From positions 265,757-329,756 of the forward strand of contig NW_025943819.1 of NCBI RefSeq assembly GCF_000764305.2: a stretch of 64,000 nucleotides of DNA. The letters are read 5' to 3'. The DNA comes from Hyalella azteca (taxonomy: Eukaryota; Arthropoda; Malacostraca; Amphipoda; Hyalellidae). Positions 1 through 11,034 of this stretch are shown piece after piece; the stretch's first letter is position 1; every line of letters starts with the position of its first letter. Both the position numbers and the translations under genes were made by a program. The notes below the pieces were generated by a model. The model had not been told where the DNA came from and ran no database searches. It was given only the letters and a program-made list of their open reading frames with translations.

Positions 1-1189
1 GTTGTATTGCATCATTATTTCTTATTAATGTGAGAAGTTATGTTATACGTGAAAGTTAGAGAATAAAAAAAAATATTTTTCGTTACGTGACTAATTATTG
101 CAATGGCTCTTTTTCTCATGGTGTGTGGTCTCCGGGGCTATAATTTATTATACGTGAATCGTCATTGGGAAAATTTTTTTTTTTTGTTGCACAATTTAAC
201 GTTAACAATTAACTCATGCATCAGAGAGTTAATTGCTAACATTAAATTGACTTTTATAAAATAAAATTTACTAAAAATTAACAGGCTATAATATTTTTAT
301 GTTAGAGTTTTGTTTAAGACGCCGATAGCCACTAACTGATAATTGTCACTGCGGTTGGGTGAGCACGCGAGGGTCTCGTTATGCTAATAAAATGAGAGAT
401 GTTCGTCTCGTCTTTTGTTTCACGGCCAATACTTGTACATGGGATACATTTTACGGCCATATACTTGAAGCTGCATCGCATGAATATGTGCAAAAAGCTA
501 CATTTCATGGGCATATACGAAGCATTAATAGACATTAATATGAATGCTTCATATACATACATGAAGAATTCATAAATGCATGACTATTGCTACATTTGAA
601 CACGCCAATTAACGCACTCTTGAGCGCTGAGACAGAATGCTTCGAAATGGTCTCATTTTATGGTAATAACTTCAAACAAAATAAAAAAAGTATTTTATGT
701 TTCCAGCGCATTATTGGAGGTAACAAACTTGGTATAGATAAATGACATGCAGTAAATAAATATATTAGAATTAATGGCAAGCTTCCACTAAAGTTTTCAA
801 TAATCAAATAGTTTCATAATAAAAGAAATTAATTTGCGTATAGAGTTTCATTGAATCAAGTAAAAAAGTTCAAAGCAAAAATTTTTAAGCTACTTATGTT
901 ACAAGGTTGAAATAGTAAAAATTGCAATAATAATTTAAATACCGGGAATAACTTAAATTTTTCGATTCAAACGATAAAGTAATTTTAGATCTGGTTATAA
1001 TTTCAAGAAGAGTGAATTATTTAAAATTTTAGGTACACCTTCAAGTATCGATTGACATTTTGATTGTTCAGTAACAGGAAAAAAGTAGAAAGTTTATCAA
1101 AACTGAAAAACAAAATTTAGTGTAACAGAATTGGACAAGTAACTGCTGCCCATAAAATTTAAAAATTTTAATTAAAATCTCATCACGTC
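1..1189. other. AT-rich stretch, no gene seen
   Basis: The sequence is AT-rich with homopolymer runs. The short open frames here have no recognisable domain and no convincing splice context. I see nothing annotatable. Confidence 0.6.
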
Positions 1190-1205
1190 CATGACGACGG
1201 CCGCC

Positions 1206-1249
1206 GACGAAGGCGGCGCATCAGCGTGACTATGGAAGAGGATTCCATA
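1206..1249 (+). repeat. Dispersed 25-nt block followed by a hairpin, copy 1
   Basis: The 25 nt at 1206-1230 (core GGCGGCGCATCAGCGTGAC) recur exactly at 8094-8118. Here the block is followed by a 7-bp hairpin (TATGGAA, loop GAGGA, TTCCATA, 1231-1249). A GCCGCC/GGCGGC stem also overlaps its start. It is probably a dispersed repeat or the end of a mobile element. The class is not recognised. Confidence 0.5.
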
Positions 1250-1519
1250 ACCTTGACTTAAGGGCATAAGATCCATGAGAAGAATTAACTAGATGAGCTT
1301 AATCGAAAGATTGTGGTGATAAATATCTGTTAATATTGTGGTGATATAATATCTGCAAATCGTTCGTGAATATATATCTGCTAATATTTATGAACGATTT
1401 GGAACTGGAAAAAATGCTCTCGAACCTGATTTCAAATTGATTGAATCATAAGAGGGCTTAGTTAGTGAATCAATCGGACTCATCAATAGAAATAATGAGC
1501 TGCTTGAGTTGTTTAGAAC

Positions 1520-1555
1520 CTGTCTCTTATACACATCTAGATGTGTATAAGAGAC
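1520..1555. other. Nextera mate-pair junction adapter (assembly artefact)
   Basis: The 19-nt transposase mosaic end CTGTCTCTTATACACATCT at 1520-1538 is followed directly by its reverse complement, which lacks only the last two bases (1539-1555). This is the circularisation junction used in Nextera mate-pair libraries and is not native DNA. Sequence left and right of it may come from places kilobases apart, so contiguity across 1519/1556 should not be trusted. Translations across it give the known artefact peptide VSYTHLDVYKR. Confidence 0.97.
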
Positions 1556-1557
1556 CT

Positions 1558-1680
1558 CGTCTCCCCTCACTTCCTTCGGCTCTCCTCACTCCCCTCGACT
1601 CCCCTCACTCCCCTCGCCTCCCCTCACTACCCTGGCCTCCCCTCACTCCCCTTACTCCCCTCGCCTCTCCTCGGCGTGAG
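1558..1680 (+). repeat. Pyrimidine-rich degenerate tandem repeat (cccctcactcccctcgcctc)
   Basis: Alternating blocks of CCCCTCACT and CCCCTCGCCTC form a C/T-only strand of about 120 bp. The tract starts immediately after the adapter junction. Confidence 0.7.
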
Positions 1681-1775
1681 GGGAGTTCTTCTTTTCTCTG
1701 CGTTCAAATAATGGCGAGTTTTTTGCGGACATAAATTTAGATTAGACGTTTGGTGCAGCGCCCTGTTTTGTTGTG

Positions 1776-1885
1776 ACCCCCCACCCCCCACATCACAACC
1801 CCAAACCGCACATCACAACCCCAAACCCCACATCACAACCTCACCCCCCCCCACATCACAACTCAACCCCCTACATCACAACCCC
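1776..1885 (+). repeat. ~20-bp minisatellite (cacatcacaaccccaaaccc)
   Basis: About five head-to-tail copies of CACATCACAACCCCAAACCC and variants. Confidence 0.8.
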
Positions 1886-1899
1886 TCCCGCGACACTGC

Positions 1900-2940
1900 A
1901 CGGTATTTAATTTGTGGTGCGCTTTAATCTCGCCAGTTATTTTTATGTCAATTTTAGTGCATCACAAAAAATTGGTAGTGTGATGCCATCACGTGGCCGG
2001 TGTGGTGATGTGATGCGCTGCAACATTTCCGTAACATCGCAGTTCTCGCCTTTGTCGAATTTCTTTATCGAAATTAAGGATTTTTTCAGATATTTTCTGA
2101 TTTTTTTATCGATCATTTTTTTACGAGATTTCTTTCAATTTGTGGAATATGTTTATATGCGTTTTTTTTTTACTTCGCCAGAAGTTTCTACACATAATTT
2201 TTTTACTTCGCGCGAAATTTCATAAACTTTGCGCAATGTTCTAGCTTTGTGAAATTATTTTTGTTCTGCGAAAACTTCGCTTTATAAAATTGATAGTAAT
2301 TTGTGAAATTGTTTTTGTTTTACGAAATTTTCTACGCTGAAAATTTCTTTTCAAGTTAGGAAGTTTTGAAATAACGACGTCACGTATGAAATGCAGCAAC
2401 ATACACTCAGACAAATGAGCTAGATTTTGTCCAAATATCGCTGCAGGTTTGCGGGACATCCTGATTCTGTTTGATTCGGGCAAATGACACAATAGTGTGC
2501 GTGCGATACAAGTCACAATCGTGCGTGTGCTTGGTATCATCACCAAGCTCTTCTTTAGTATCACCATCATCACCATCATCATCGCTAAGCATGTGTTCAT
2601 TATCATCAAATACTCAGAATTCACACCGGAAGGGCCGGAGCTGTTATCAGTGCACTGATAGCTCTTATCATCGCGCTTTCTTGAGCGCAGGACGGTACAA
2701 AGAATGTGTTGGCGCGTACGAAATTGATAATAATATATAATCTTATATCTTTATCATTTTAGGTCCATAGCAGCTGATACGCTACATTTCTTATCATCGG
2801 TGGAACATGTGTAAGCAATGTTTAATGTGCTCCTGCACATTACACATCAGCACACAACACATGCGTCGCGGGGCCCGCCACTACTGCAGCACACAAATTA
2901 TTCGCTAAAAAAGGGATAATTAGAATTACGAAAGAAATTG
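1900..2940. other. No gene seen
   Basis: This is unique-looking sequence with short degenerate runs (ttcgcgaaatttc-like motifs at 2165-2340, and a small catcatcaccat microsatellite at 2562-2585). The open frames are short and unrecognised. Confidence 0.55.
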
Positions 2941-2968
2941 TCCCTTTAGAAAGAGACAATTTCCTCTA

Positions 2969-3155
2969 ATTATTACTTTATTGTTGATTATTTCATTAAT
3001 TATTACTTTATTTCTAATTATTCCTTTAATTATTACTTTATTTTTAATTATTCCTTTAATTAGTACTTTATTTTTATTTATTTCTTTAATTATTACTTTA
3101 TTTCTAATTATTCCTTGAATTATTACTTTATTTTTAATTATTACCTTATTCTCTT
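2969..3155 (+). repeat. 30-bp AT-rich minisatellite
   Basis: Six tandem copies of a 30-bp unit built on AATTATTACTTTATTT followed by a variable AATTATTCCTTT half. Confidence 0.85.
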
Positions 3156-3245
3156 ATTGATAATCATTCCCCAATTATTAATCAAGAAATGTTTGCTGGT
3201 TGGGGCGGCGTGGCGCTGTGGTGCTGCAACTCAGCGTTTGTTGCT

Positions 3246-4026
3246 CTGCTGCTGTCAGAGCAGCCGCTGTCAGAGCAACCGCTGTTAGAGCAGCCGCTGT
3301 CAGAGCAGCCGCTGTCAGAGCAACCGCTGTTAGAGCAGCCGCTGTCAGAGCAGCTGCTGTCAGAGCAGCCGCTGTCAGAGCAGCCGCTGTTAGAGCAACC
3401 GCTGTTAGAGCAACCGCTGTTAGAGCAGCTGCTGTCAGAGCAGCCGCTGTCAGAGCGGCCGCTGTCAGAGCAGCCGCTGTCAGAGCAACCGCTGTCAGAA
3501 CAACCGCTGTCAGAGCAACCGCTGTCAGAGCAACCGCTGTCAGAGCAACCGCTGTCAGAGCAGCCGCTGTCAGAGCAGCCGCTGTCAGAGCAGCCGCTGT
3601 CAGAGCAACCGCTGTCAGAGCAACCGCTGTCAGAGCAGCCGCTGTCAGAGCAACCGCTGTCAGAGCAACCGCTGTCAGAGCAACCGCTGTCAGAGCAGCT
3701 GCTGTCAGAGCAGCCGCTGTCAGAGCAGCCGCTGTCAGAGCAGCTGCTGTCAGAGCAGCTGCTGTCAGAGCAGCCTCTGTCAGAGCAGCCGCTGTCAGAG
3801 CAGCTGCTGTCAGAGCAGCCTCTGTCAGAGCAGCCGCTGTAGCAACCGCTGTCAGAGCAACCGCTGTCAGAGCAGCTGCTGTCAGAGCAGCCGCTGTCAG
3901 AGCAGCCGCTGTCAGAGCAGCTGCTGTCAGAGCAGCCGCTGTCAGAGCAGCCGCTGTCAGAGCAGCCGCTGTCAGAGCAGCTGCTGTCAGAGCAGCCGCT
4001 GTCAGAGCAGCTGCTGTCAGAGCAGT
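3246..4026 (+). repeat. 15-bp minisatellite, ~52 copies (gccgctgtcagagca)
   Basis: Roughly 780 bp of head-to-tail GCCGCTGTCAGAGCA, with CAACC, CAGCTG and TTAGAG variants. One shortened unit near 3837-3850 shifts the phase. Because the unit is 15 bp and has no stop in most frames, it opens long low-complexity frames on both strands (poly AVRA, LSEQP, SDSGC and LTAA repeats). These are consequences of the repeat, not genes. Confidence 0.97.
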
Positions 4027-4092
4027 TGCTCTGCACGGAGGATCGTGTGCGTGTGAGGGCAACGAGGGAAGAGCTTCCCCTTCCGTGAGGAG

Positions 4093-4193
4093 AGTGAGGG
4101 GAGATGTTGGGGTGAGGGGAGATGTTGGGGTGAGGGGAGATGTTGGGGTGAGGGGAGATGTTGGGGTGAGGGGAGATGTTGGGGTGAGGGGAG
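4093..4193 (+). repeat. 17-bp minisatellite (ggtgaggggagatgttg)
   Basis: Six near-perfect copies of GGTGAGGGGAGATGTTG lie directly downstream of the 15-bp array. Confidence 0.93.
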
Positions 4194-4629
4194 AAGACAG
4201 TGGAAGGAGAGTAAGAAAGGGAGAACAGAGAACATAAACATAAACAGAAAATGTACAAAAGGGTTATTACAAGAAAGCGCTTGGAGAGTTAGGAGGTACG
4301 GAAAAGTAACGAACAGACGAAGAGAGAAGATATAAGGCGAAAGCTGAAGGACCTGGCATCTCTAGGAACTAGAGAATGGAGCGTAGGAGCTGCAGTCGAT
4401 ACTTCAGCTGGAATTCGGTCTAAAGATCGAGAATTGGAATAAAATAACACGAGCAACAGCCGAGAAATGACAACAGTGTGGACAACCAAGGTGTGAACAA
4501 CTCCAGAAACTAGAGAAAAGAAACAAGCGAAAAGCGACAATGCAAGGGACAGCCGAAGGGAAGCTCGAGAAGGGACGAAGCGGCGGGGGCAAGTAGAGCC
4601 TGGCGGGGGGCGGGGGTGTGGCGAGGGGC

Positions 4630-4795
4630 GGCCCTCCGCGCGGTGGCCGCTGTAGCGCGGCGAGGGCCGCGGTGCAGGTCCCGCTGTAGCGCAGCGGTCG
4701 CTCTAACGGGGTTGCCGATGCCGCGGGGGGCCGCTATATCGGGGTCGCCGCTGTAGCGAGGTGCCGCTGTAGCGCGGTGGGCCGGGACGAGGTGC
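4630..4795 (+). repeat. GC-rich degenerate repeat (gccgctgtagcgcggtg)
   Basis: Repeated GCCGCTGTAGCGCGG-like blocks occur inside a GC-rich island at 4570-4850 that contrasts with the AT-rich flanks. The CCGCTGT core is shared with the 15-bp array at 3246-4026. Confidence 0.6.
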
Positions 4796-5534
4796 CGCGC
4801 CAGGACTGGCCCGGGTCCCGCCACAGCACCGACGCGCACAGTCGCACTTGCCACACGTACACGTGTGCGTATTGCCAATTTCGTATATTTTTTTAGTCAC
4901 AATGGCTGCTTGCCTCACACATGTATGTCTATATTTTAATATATTTTTGCGTGTAATAATTTTTAGAAACAAGCGCACGTTAATGGAAAATTAAAGTTTA
5001 AAAAAGGCGAAATTTCCCTCTGGTCTCGTGGCCACTGGCCACATGAGCGTTGTGAACCGCCATCCGCTTCCACAATGTGCGTGTAAATGCGTATTAACAC
5101 GCACACACGCATTCATGTCTATTGGCTAATATTTCCCTAACATGAACATGCATGTGCGTACTCATGAATATTGCTGCACACAGCAATATTTCGTGCGTAA
5201 TATTCATAAATATTACGCACGCCCGCTTACGCACATACCCCGACGTGCGAAGTGTGTAGAGGTATACATGTGAGGTGTAGCATTGAGCGCGTGTGTTGTG
5301 TAGACGCTGTATTTTATGTGTAGAGGGACACACACGTACGCCCACGACGAGTGTACGCTGGGGAATGTGTGCGTATTGAGGCATGCATACACGACCATAT
5401 TACGCACACGCTACCATGTTACGCACACGTGCCCACGTTACGCAAACGCACATCTGTTCGCGTACTCCTTTTTTACACTCCTCCAATTTTGATTTTTTTT
5501 CTATTTTTACTTCAATATTTTTCTCTTCCATCAC

Positions 5535-5752
5535 TCTCTCTTTCTTCCTTCACTTTTTCTTTCTTCCCTCACTCGCTACCTCTTCCCTCACTCCTTCCCT
5601 CACTCCCTCTTTCTTCCCTCACTCGCTACCTCTTCACTCACTCCCTTTTTCTTCCCTCACACCCTCTTTATTCCCTCACTCCCTCCTCTTTCTTCCCTCA
5701 CTCGCCCTTCCTTCCCTCACCCCACTTCTACCCTCACTCCCTCTTCCGTTAC
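5535..5752 (+). repeat. CT-rich tandem tract (ttcttccctcactc)
   Basis: Degenerate repetition of TTCTTCCCTCACTC, essentially pure pyrimidine on the plus strand. Upstream at 5200-5460 the sequence is rich in tacgcacacg motifs without a strict period. Confidence 0.75.
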
Positions 5753-5778
5753 TCATATAAATTTTACCCAAATAAACG

Positions 5779-5902
5779 TGGAAGCGAGTATAATGCTAAA
5801 GAAGCGAGTGGGACGCTAAAGAAGCGAGTGGGACGCTAAAGAAGCGAGTGGGACGCTGAAGAAGCGAGTGGGACGCTAAAGAAGCGAGTGGGACGCTAAA
5901 TA
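5779..5902 (+). repeat. 20-bp minisatellite (aaagaagcgagtgggacgct)
   Basis: Six copies of AAAGAAGCGAGTGGGACGCT. The last four are nearly identical. Confidence 0.93.
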
Positions 5903-6334
5903 TTCGCTTTTCAACGTCGTGTTTTAGTCCCCGTTTCGTGGCCCGTGCCTCGCCATGCGCTCGATGTTCGTCAGGAGTTTTCTTGAATTAATTTTATTCT
6001 TGAAGTAAATTTTTTGGTTGAATTCTAATTTTAGTTTTCAACGAAGCAATTTTTTTAATTTGAGTTCACAACGAAGCTCTTTCGTGTGCAGGCGTTCGTG
6101 GCGTTGGTTAATTTGATGGAATGAATGATATTTTCTATCATCCCGTACAATACGTCTTCTAACGGCGTATTAATGATATTTTGTATATTCTCAATATACG
6201 GTGCGGTATACAGGGAGGGGGGCCGTATAGTTAGCGGGGGTATATTTTAGCGCGAGGGGCGCGGGGGTGAGGGAGGGGAGAGGGGCCTTCCCTCGCTACA
6301 ACGGCGCTGCGTTGCGGCGGCCACCGCCGTATTG

Positions 6335-6465
6335 TGAGGGACGGTGCTGTGCTGTGCCGTGTGATGTGATGCTGTGCTGTGTGATGCTGTGCTGTGTGAG
6401 GCTGTGCTGTGATGTGTGATGCTATGCTCTGCTGTGTAATGCTGTGCTGTGTGATGTCTCTTGTT
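6335..6465 (+). repeat. Degenerate (gtgatgctgtgctgt) repeat
   Basis: Short GTGATGCTGTGCTGT units repeat irregularly. A pyrimidine-rich tract without strict period follows at 6540-6775. Confidence 0.75.
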
Positions 6466-6812
6466 GTACATTACAGTGTGTTACCGCAGGTCCACCGTCA
6501 CCGCTGCTTCGTTACGTTGTTGTTATCGTCATGTTTTCCCTCGTTGTCTTCCATGTCCCTCTGCCCTCCCCTCGTCACCCCCGAACCCGCACTCCTCTTC
6601 TTTTTTGTGTTTTCCGTCAAATTTCCATTCCTCTTCTACTCCCATATTCACTCTCCACCCCATCTCCCCCCTTCTCATTCCTCTCTATTCCCCTCTGACT
6701 ACCTCACCACTTCCTTCCCCATCCCTCTCTTCCCCCATCCATCCTCCTTCCCTCTTTCCCCCTCCCCGCCTCACGGGGCTCGAAGGCTGCGTAGGCCCAG
6801 CAGTTGAGCTAG

Positions 6813-6990
6813 CACAACTCAACACACGCTAACTCAACACACACGCTAACTCAACACACGCTAACTCAACACACGCTAACTCAACACACACGCTAACTCA
6901 ACACACACGCTAACTCAACACACTCGCTAACTCAACACACACGCTAACTCAACACACGCGCTAACTCAACACACGCTAACTCAACACACT
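6813..6990 (+). repeat. 15-17 bp minisatellite (aacacacgctaactc)
   Basis: About ten copies of AACACACGCTAACTC. Length varies by one CA or CG dinucleotide, as expected from slippage. Confidence 0.92.
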
Positions 6991-7261
6991 CTGACGCTGG
7001 CACCCTCGCAGTCGCTGCCGGCGGCGCGCGCTGGAATGTGCAGGAAATTCCTGGCACAGGTCGCCGTGTCTGCGCTGCGGCTCTGAAGCTTGCAATAACT
7101 GCACAAAGTATCGATGATTTTACTGAAGAATGTCGTTATGAAATGAACAATATTTCAAGTACGCGTGCTTTGAAAGTCGATCACAATCGATAAGCTGCGA
7201 TGCACTTGAAGAGAACGTCCATCCTTCGTGCAGTTTCGGGAAAAATGTGTATGGGGAGAAG

Positions 7262-7915
7262 CTTTCTCCAGCTGTGCCGTGGGGCCAGCTGTGCCGTGGG
7301 GCCAGCTGTGCCGTGGGGTCAGCTGTGCCGTGGGGCCAGCTGTGCCGTGGGGCCAGCTGTGCCGTGGGGTCCGGTTTGCCGTGGAGTCAGGTGTGCCGTG
7401 GGGCCAGCTGGGCCATGGGGCCAGCTGTGCCGTGGGGTCAGGATTGCCGTGGGGTCAGGTGTGCCGTGGGGCCAGCTGTGCCGTGTGGGTCCGGTGTGCC
7501 GTGGGGCCAGCTGTGGCGTAGGCCAGCTGTGCCGTGGGGTCAGGTGTGTCGTGGGGTCAGGTGTGCCGTGGGGTCAGCTGTGCCGTGTGGGTCCGGTGTG
7601 CCGTGGGGCCAGCTGTGCCGTAGGCCAGCTGTGCCGTGGGGTCAGCTGTGCCGTGTGGGTCCGGTGTGCCGTGGGGCCAGCTGTGCCGTAGGCCAGCTGT
7701 GCCGTGGGGTCAGCTGTGCCGTGTGGGTCCGGTGTGCCGTGGGGCCAGCTGTGCCGTAGGCCAGCTGTGCCGTGGGGTCAGCTGTGCCGTGTGGGTCCGG
7801 TGTGCCGTGGGGCCAGCTGTGCCGTAGGCCAGCTGTGCCGTGGGGTCAGGTGTGCCGTAGGCCAGCTGTGCCGTGGGGTCAGGTGTGCCGTGGGGTCAGG
7901 TGTGCCGTGGAGGGG
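7262..7915 (+). repeat. Composite 15-bp minisatellite with higher-order period (ccagctgtgccgtgggg)
   Basis: The basic unit is CCAGCTGTGCCGTGGGG and variants (GTCAGG, GTCCGG). From about 7500 the units are organised in a ~72-bp higher-order repeat made of ggggtcagc, gtgggtccgg, ggggccagc and gtaggccagc variants in fixed order, repeated four times. Long frames without stops in this tract are artefacts of the repeat. Confidence 0.95.
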
Positions 7916-8093
7916 GGGGGGGTTGACATAACCTAAACTGTGACGAAATGAAAAGAATAGTTGAGCTCAACAATAACTTAACTAAAGTGAAGAAATCATC
8001 ATAGATAAGGATTAGATTAATCACAGTCAAGGATCAATGATGGACCCGAGGGCGGGGTGACCTGCCTATAGCGACGCCTCGGAGACGGAGGAA

Positions 8094-8135
8094 GACGAAG
8101 GCGGCGCATCAGCGTGACCGGGGACTAAGAAGTCC
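8094..8135 (+). repeat. Dispersed 25-nt block followed by a hairpin, copy 2
   Basis: The 25 nt at 8094-8118 are identical to 1206-1230. They are followed by a different small hairpin (GGACT, loop AAGA, AGTCC, 8122-8135). The hairpin position is conserved while its sequence differs. Confidence 0.5.
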
Positions 8136-8239
8136 TAAACTCATCATAAGGTCACATATGAGCTGTGTTTCGTTCGGCGCAGGCACCTCCGCAATCAGGT
8201 TAGGCCGTCAGTGACGAATGCAAATCACATGCCCGCAGT

Positions 8240-8545
8240 TTTCGGACGATTCGGCCGGGCACGGCCGAGACCTCGTACGTTTTCTCGCAGGCATGAGCAA
8301 ATGTTTCGACCGCCTGAACATGCCGGCCTATTAACTGCCTTGTTGCAGCGCTGGCGCGACCGTCGGGGCCGGTATATCAACGAATTTTTCGATAGCCTGG
8401 ACATGCCGGCTAGTTAACTGACCTAGGGCTGCGCTGGTGCGACCGTTGGGGCAGACATGTACAAATGTTATGCGGCAGCCTGGACATGCCGGCCTTTTGA
8501 CTGCCTTAGGGTGGCGCTGGTGCGACCGTTGGGGGCAAGCATATC
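8240..8545 (+). repeat. 83-bp GC-rich tandem repeat, three copies
   Basis: The ACATGCCGGC marker recurs at 8318, 8401 and 8484, exactly 83 bp apart. Each is followed by TTAACTG/TTGACTGCCT and by a GCGCTGGxGCGACCGTxGGGG block. Divergence between units shows this is an older repeat than the neighbouring minisatellites. Confidence 0.8.
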
Positions 8546-8859
8546 CACCCGCGGCTGGCTCCTCGACTGCAGCGATTAATTTCTTCCTGTAGTCTCTCGG
8601 ATGTCCCTGAGATAAACTTTCTCACCGCCTGAAGCGGCTGCGTGCCGCGAAGTCACGAAACAATTACCGCGAATTTTGCGCGGGTGGACGACAAGCGCCG
8701 CAGACGCCATCACTGGCCCGTTAATACTAATGAACGGCCTTATTACGGCCCCCGACGCGCTGATGAATGGCCAAAACGGTCACAGACGTACGGCCTCGTG
8801 GCCCAACGCGCGCCCCAGCGCGGCAGAACGATGGCGCCTCAAAAGACGGATGCAAGACC

Positions 8860-10165
8860 AACATAAGACGCACGCATGGCAAACATTGTATATCAATTCA
8901 TCATGCATGGAGCTTGAATCCAACAACAGTTCGCTCTATCAATTACAATGTTACTAAATTCAATGGCCGTTTCCAGAAGTCGATTCTCCAAAAATGGACA
9001 TTTACCAGTTAATTTGAGCACCAGCTTCATAAGATTTTGTTGATTTATTTTCTACATTAAATGGAATTCAAACACTGATACGTCACGGCTTTCGTATTTG
9101 CTCTCCCTTCCATACTATGCACCCTGGATTTAAATTTTTGCAGGAAACGCTCTATCTAGATTGGTTTTTCGTCACGCATACACCTGGTGGTTCCTCAAAC
9201 TGAGAAATTTGTTTTTAAACAATACGTTATTACGTTTTAGGTACGTTATTTACTGTTCGTTTCTATACTTTGGCACTGCGTCTGAGACTAATGTCTTAAG
9301 AGTTGAAATTTTGATCGATTAAATATCATCCTTAAGCCAATCTTTGAGTATTGTTTGTGAATAATTTTAAAGACGAATTCTTCAGTTATAAATATACACT
9401 CAATGTCCTAATGCGTTTATCTCTAGTTTACAAATACAGTTGTGCGTAATGCGCATCACCGTACGTCGGTATGACATCGCAAAACTTTTATTCTAGACTG
9501 GCTAAGCGTTAAGGGAGGTGTTATCGAACAGGAAATATGTTTGCAATCCCCCCTCATTCAACTGTACGAGTTCATGCCGAGCAGCTCGGTATCCCGGTCC
9601 CCGATTGCGAATTTAGCTTCCACAGTATGGCTGTACGTGTTTCTGACTTGGGGATTTTAGAATCTCTGTAGATTATTAAACTTGAGCCTAGTTTAATGTC
9701 GCTCTCAGCATTATTCTCTAGAAAATGCAAATTAAAAAGCCTGTCTGCTTGTGGTCACTTTAAGTTGATTTGCCTTATTTGTAAATTTTTATGTTTTAAA
9801 GTCAAGCAAAATGTTGTTTGTTTTACTAATTAATCGTACTCTATGCTAAAATTGTCGAACTGACGATAGAGCTGGACTGACGAAGTAGCTTCTATAAATA
9901 TATAGTGAATATTTTAACGTTTTCTTTTCGATTTTGCGATTCAAGCAATCAAGTAATCTGCAGTATAGTCAGCATGTGTGTAAGTATTTGTAGTATATCC
10001 TTTATGGCTTTTAACGAAACATCACTTGTATAGTAGAGTTTGTGTATATTTCCTGTATAGCGAGCGCTTCTATGCCCAGGCGTGGGCATCGCCGCGGCAA
10101 TGCGGGTCCGGGCTGAGCGATGACCCGCCGCGGGCCAGTCGGCTAACCCTTGACCCGCCCACAAC
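8860..10165. other. Unique AT-rich sequence, no gene seen
   Basis: No long frame, repeat array or RNA gene is visible. Several short frames at 8640-9010 are unrecognised. Confidence 0.55.
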
Positions 10166-10170
10166 CCCGC

Positions 10171-10346
10171 TACTCAGAGAAATAAGTGAGGCTTTTTACA
10201 ACTTACGATGTAATTTACCGCTTATATGAATTATTTTAACCCTTTTAGCCCGACAAAAGTGCGTATCTGTGCTACGTAAGCTCTCTGCTCGGTCTGTGGG
10301 TAAGAAAATGTGTCGCTATTCGGACAAAATAACCCATTCATTTCTC
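10171..10346 (-). mobile_element. CACTC-TIR MITE, copy 1
   Basis: The left end TACTCAGAGAAATAAGTGAG and the right end CATTCATTTCTC are inverted relative to each other. The interior reads, in reverse, the family blocks for CGTATC.GTGCTACGT and GTGTCGCTATT.GGACA. Confidence 0.8.
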
Positions 10347-10404
10347 CTCGTGGTGCGCTGCCCCTGGAACCCCGACGGGTCGTGACTGGACCCGCCCCCG
10401 CGAG

Positions 10405-10615
10405 TGGGATCCCCCCACCCGTGGTCAGGGGGTTTGTGGGGAAGAGGAGGGGGAGGGGAATAGATTGAACGTAAAGAATGTGGGAACAGAGGAGAGGAGG
10501 GAAGGAAGTGGAGGGAAATAGGTAAGGGCAAGGGAGGGAATAATGGGTGGGAAGAGGGGAAGGTGGAAGGGGTAAGTGGAAATATCGGTATGAAGATGAA
10601 GAGAGAAGGGAGCCG
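10405..10615 (+). repeat. Purine-rich tract (ggaggggaagg)
   Basis: A G/A-rich strand of about 200 bp lacks a strict period. Frames on its complement are low complexity. Confidence 0.6.
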
Positions 10616-10749
10616 CCGCTCGTTTTATCGTCACTTGATTTTACTCGTTAATTTGTTTTTAAATTCAATGCCTGAGAATTGCATCTGCTGGTGCTTATGA
10701 CTTGACGTGTAATGAATAATCTGTGTTGGGGGTGTATCTTGACTATGGC

Positions 10750-10905
10750 TATTCCACCCGCCTCATTCCACCCGCCTCATTCCACCCGCCTCATTCCACC
10801 CGCCTCATTCCACCCGCCTCATTCCACCCGCCTCATCCTACCCGCCTCATCCCACCCGTCTCATTCCACCGCCTCACTCCACCCGCCTCGTTCCACCCGC
10901 CTCAC
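10750..10905 (+). repeat. 14-bp minisatellite (cctcattccacccg)
   Basis: About eleven copies of CCTCATTCCACCCG. The 14-bp unit cycles through all frames. Confidence 0.93.
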
Positions 10906-11034
10906 AAGGCTCTCATGCCCCTGGGGCGCCTCGTGACGCCCCAGGGGCGCGTCTGCCGGCCTCTTCCTCCCGCCACAACAAATGTGAATATTTCAATAAT
11001 GTTCTTATCACTAACTCAATATTGTGCTTGCTAA

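Noticed and set aside
1388..1734. Open frames containing VSYTHLDVYKR on both strands
   Set aside because: The peptide is the translation of the Nextera adapter junction, a known artefact.
3178..4258. Long open frames (217-358 codons) on both strands
   Set aside because: They are translations of a 15-bp minisatellite that lacks stops in nearly every frame; composition is a pure short repeat and no start or splice context supports a gene.
7200..7931. Overlapping 100-170-codon frames rich in CAVGPAVPWGQ-like repeats
   Set aside because: Produced by the CCAGCTGTGCCGTGGGG array in all three frames; not a collagen-like or structural protein.
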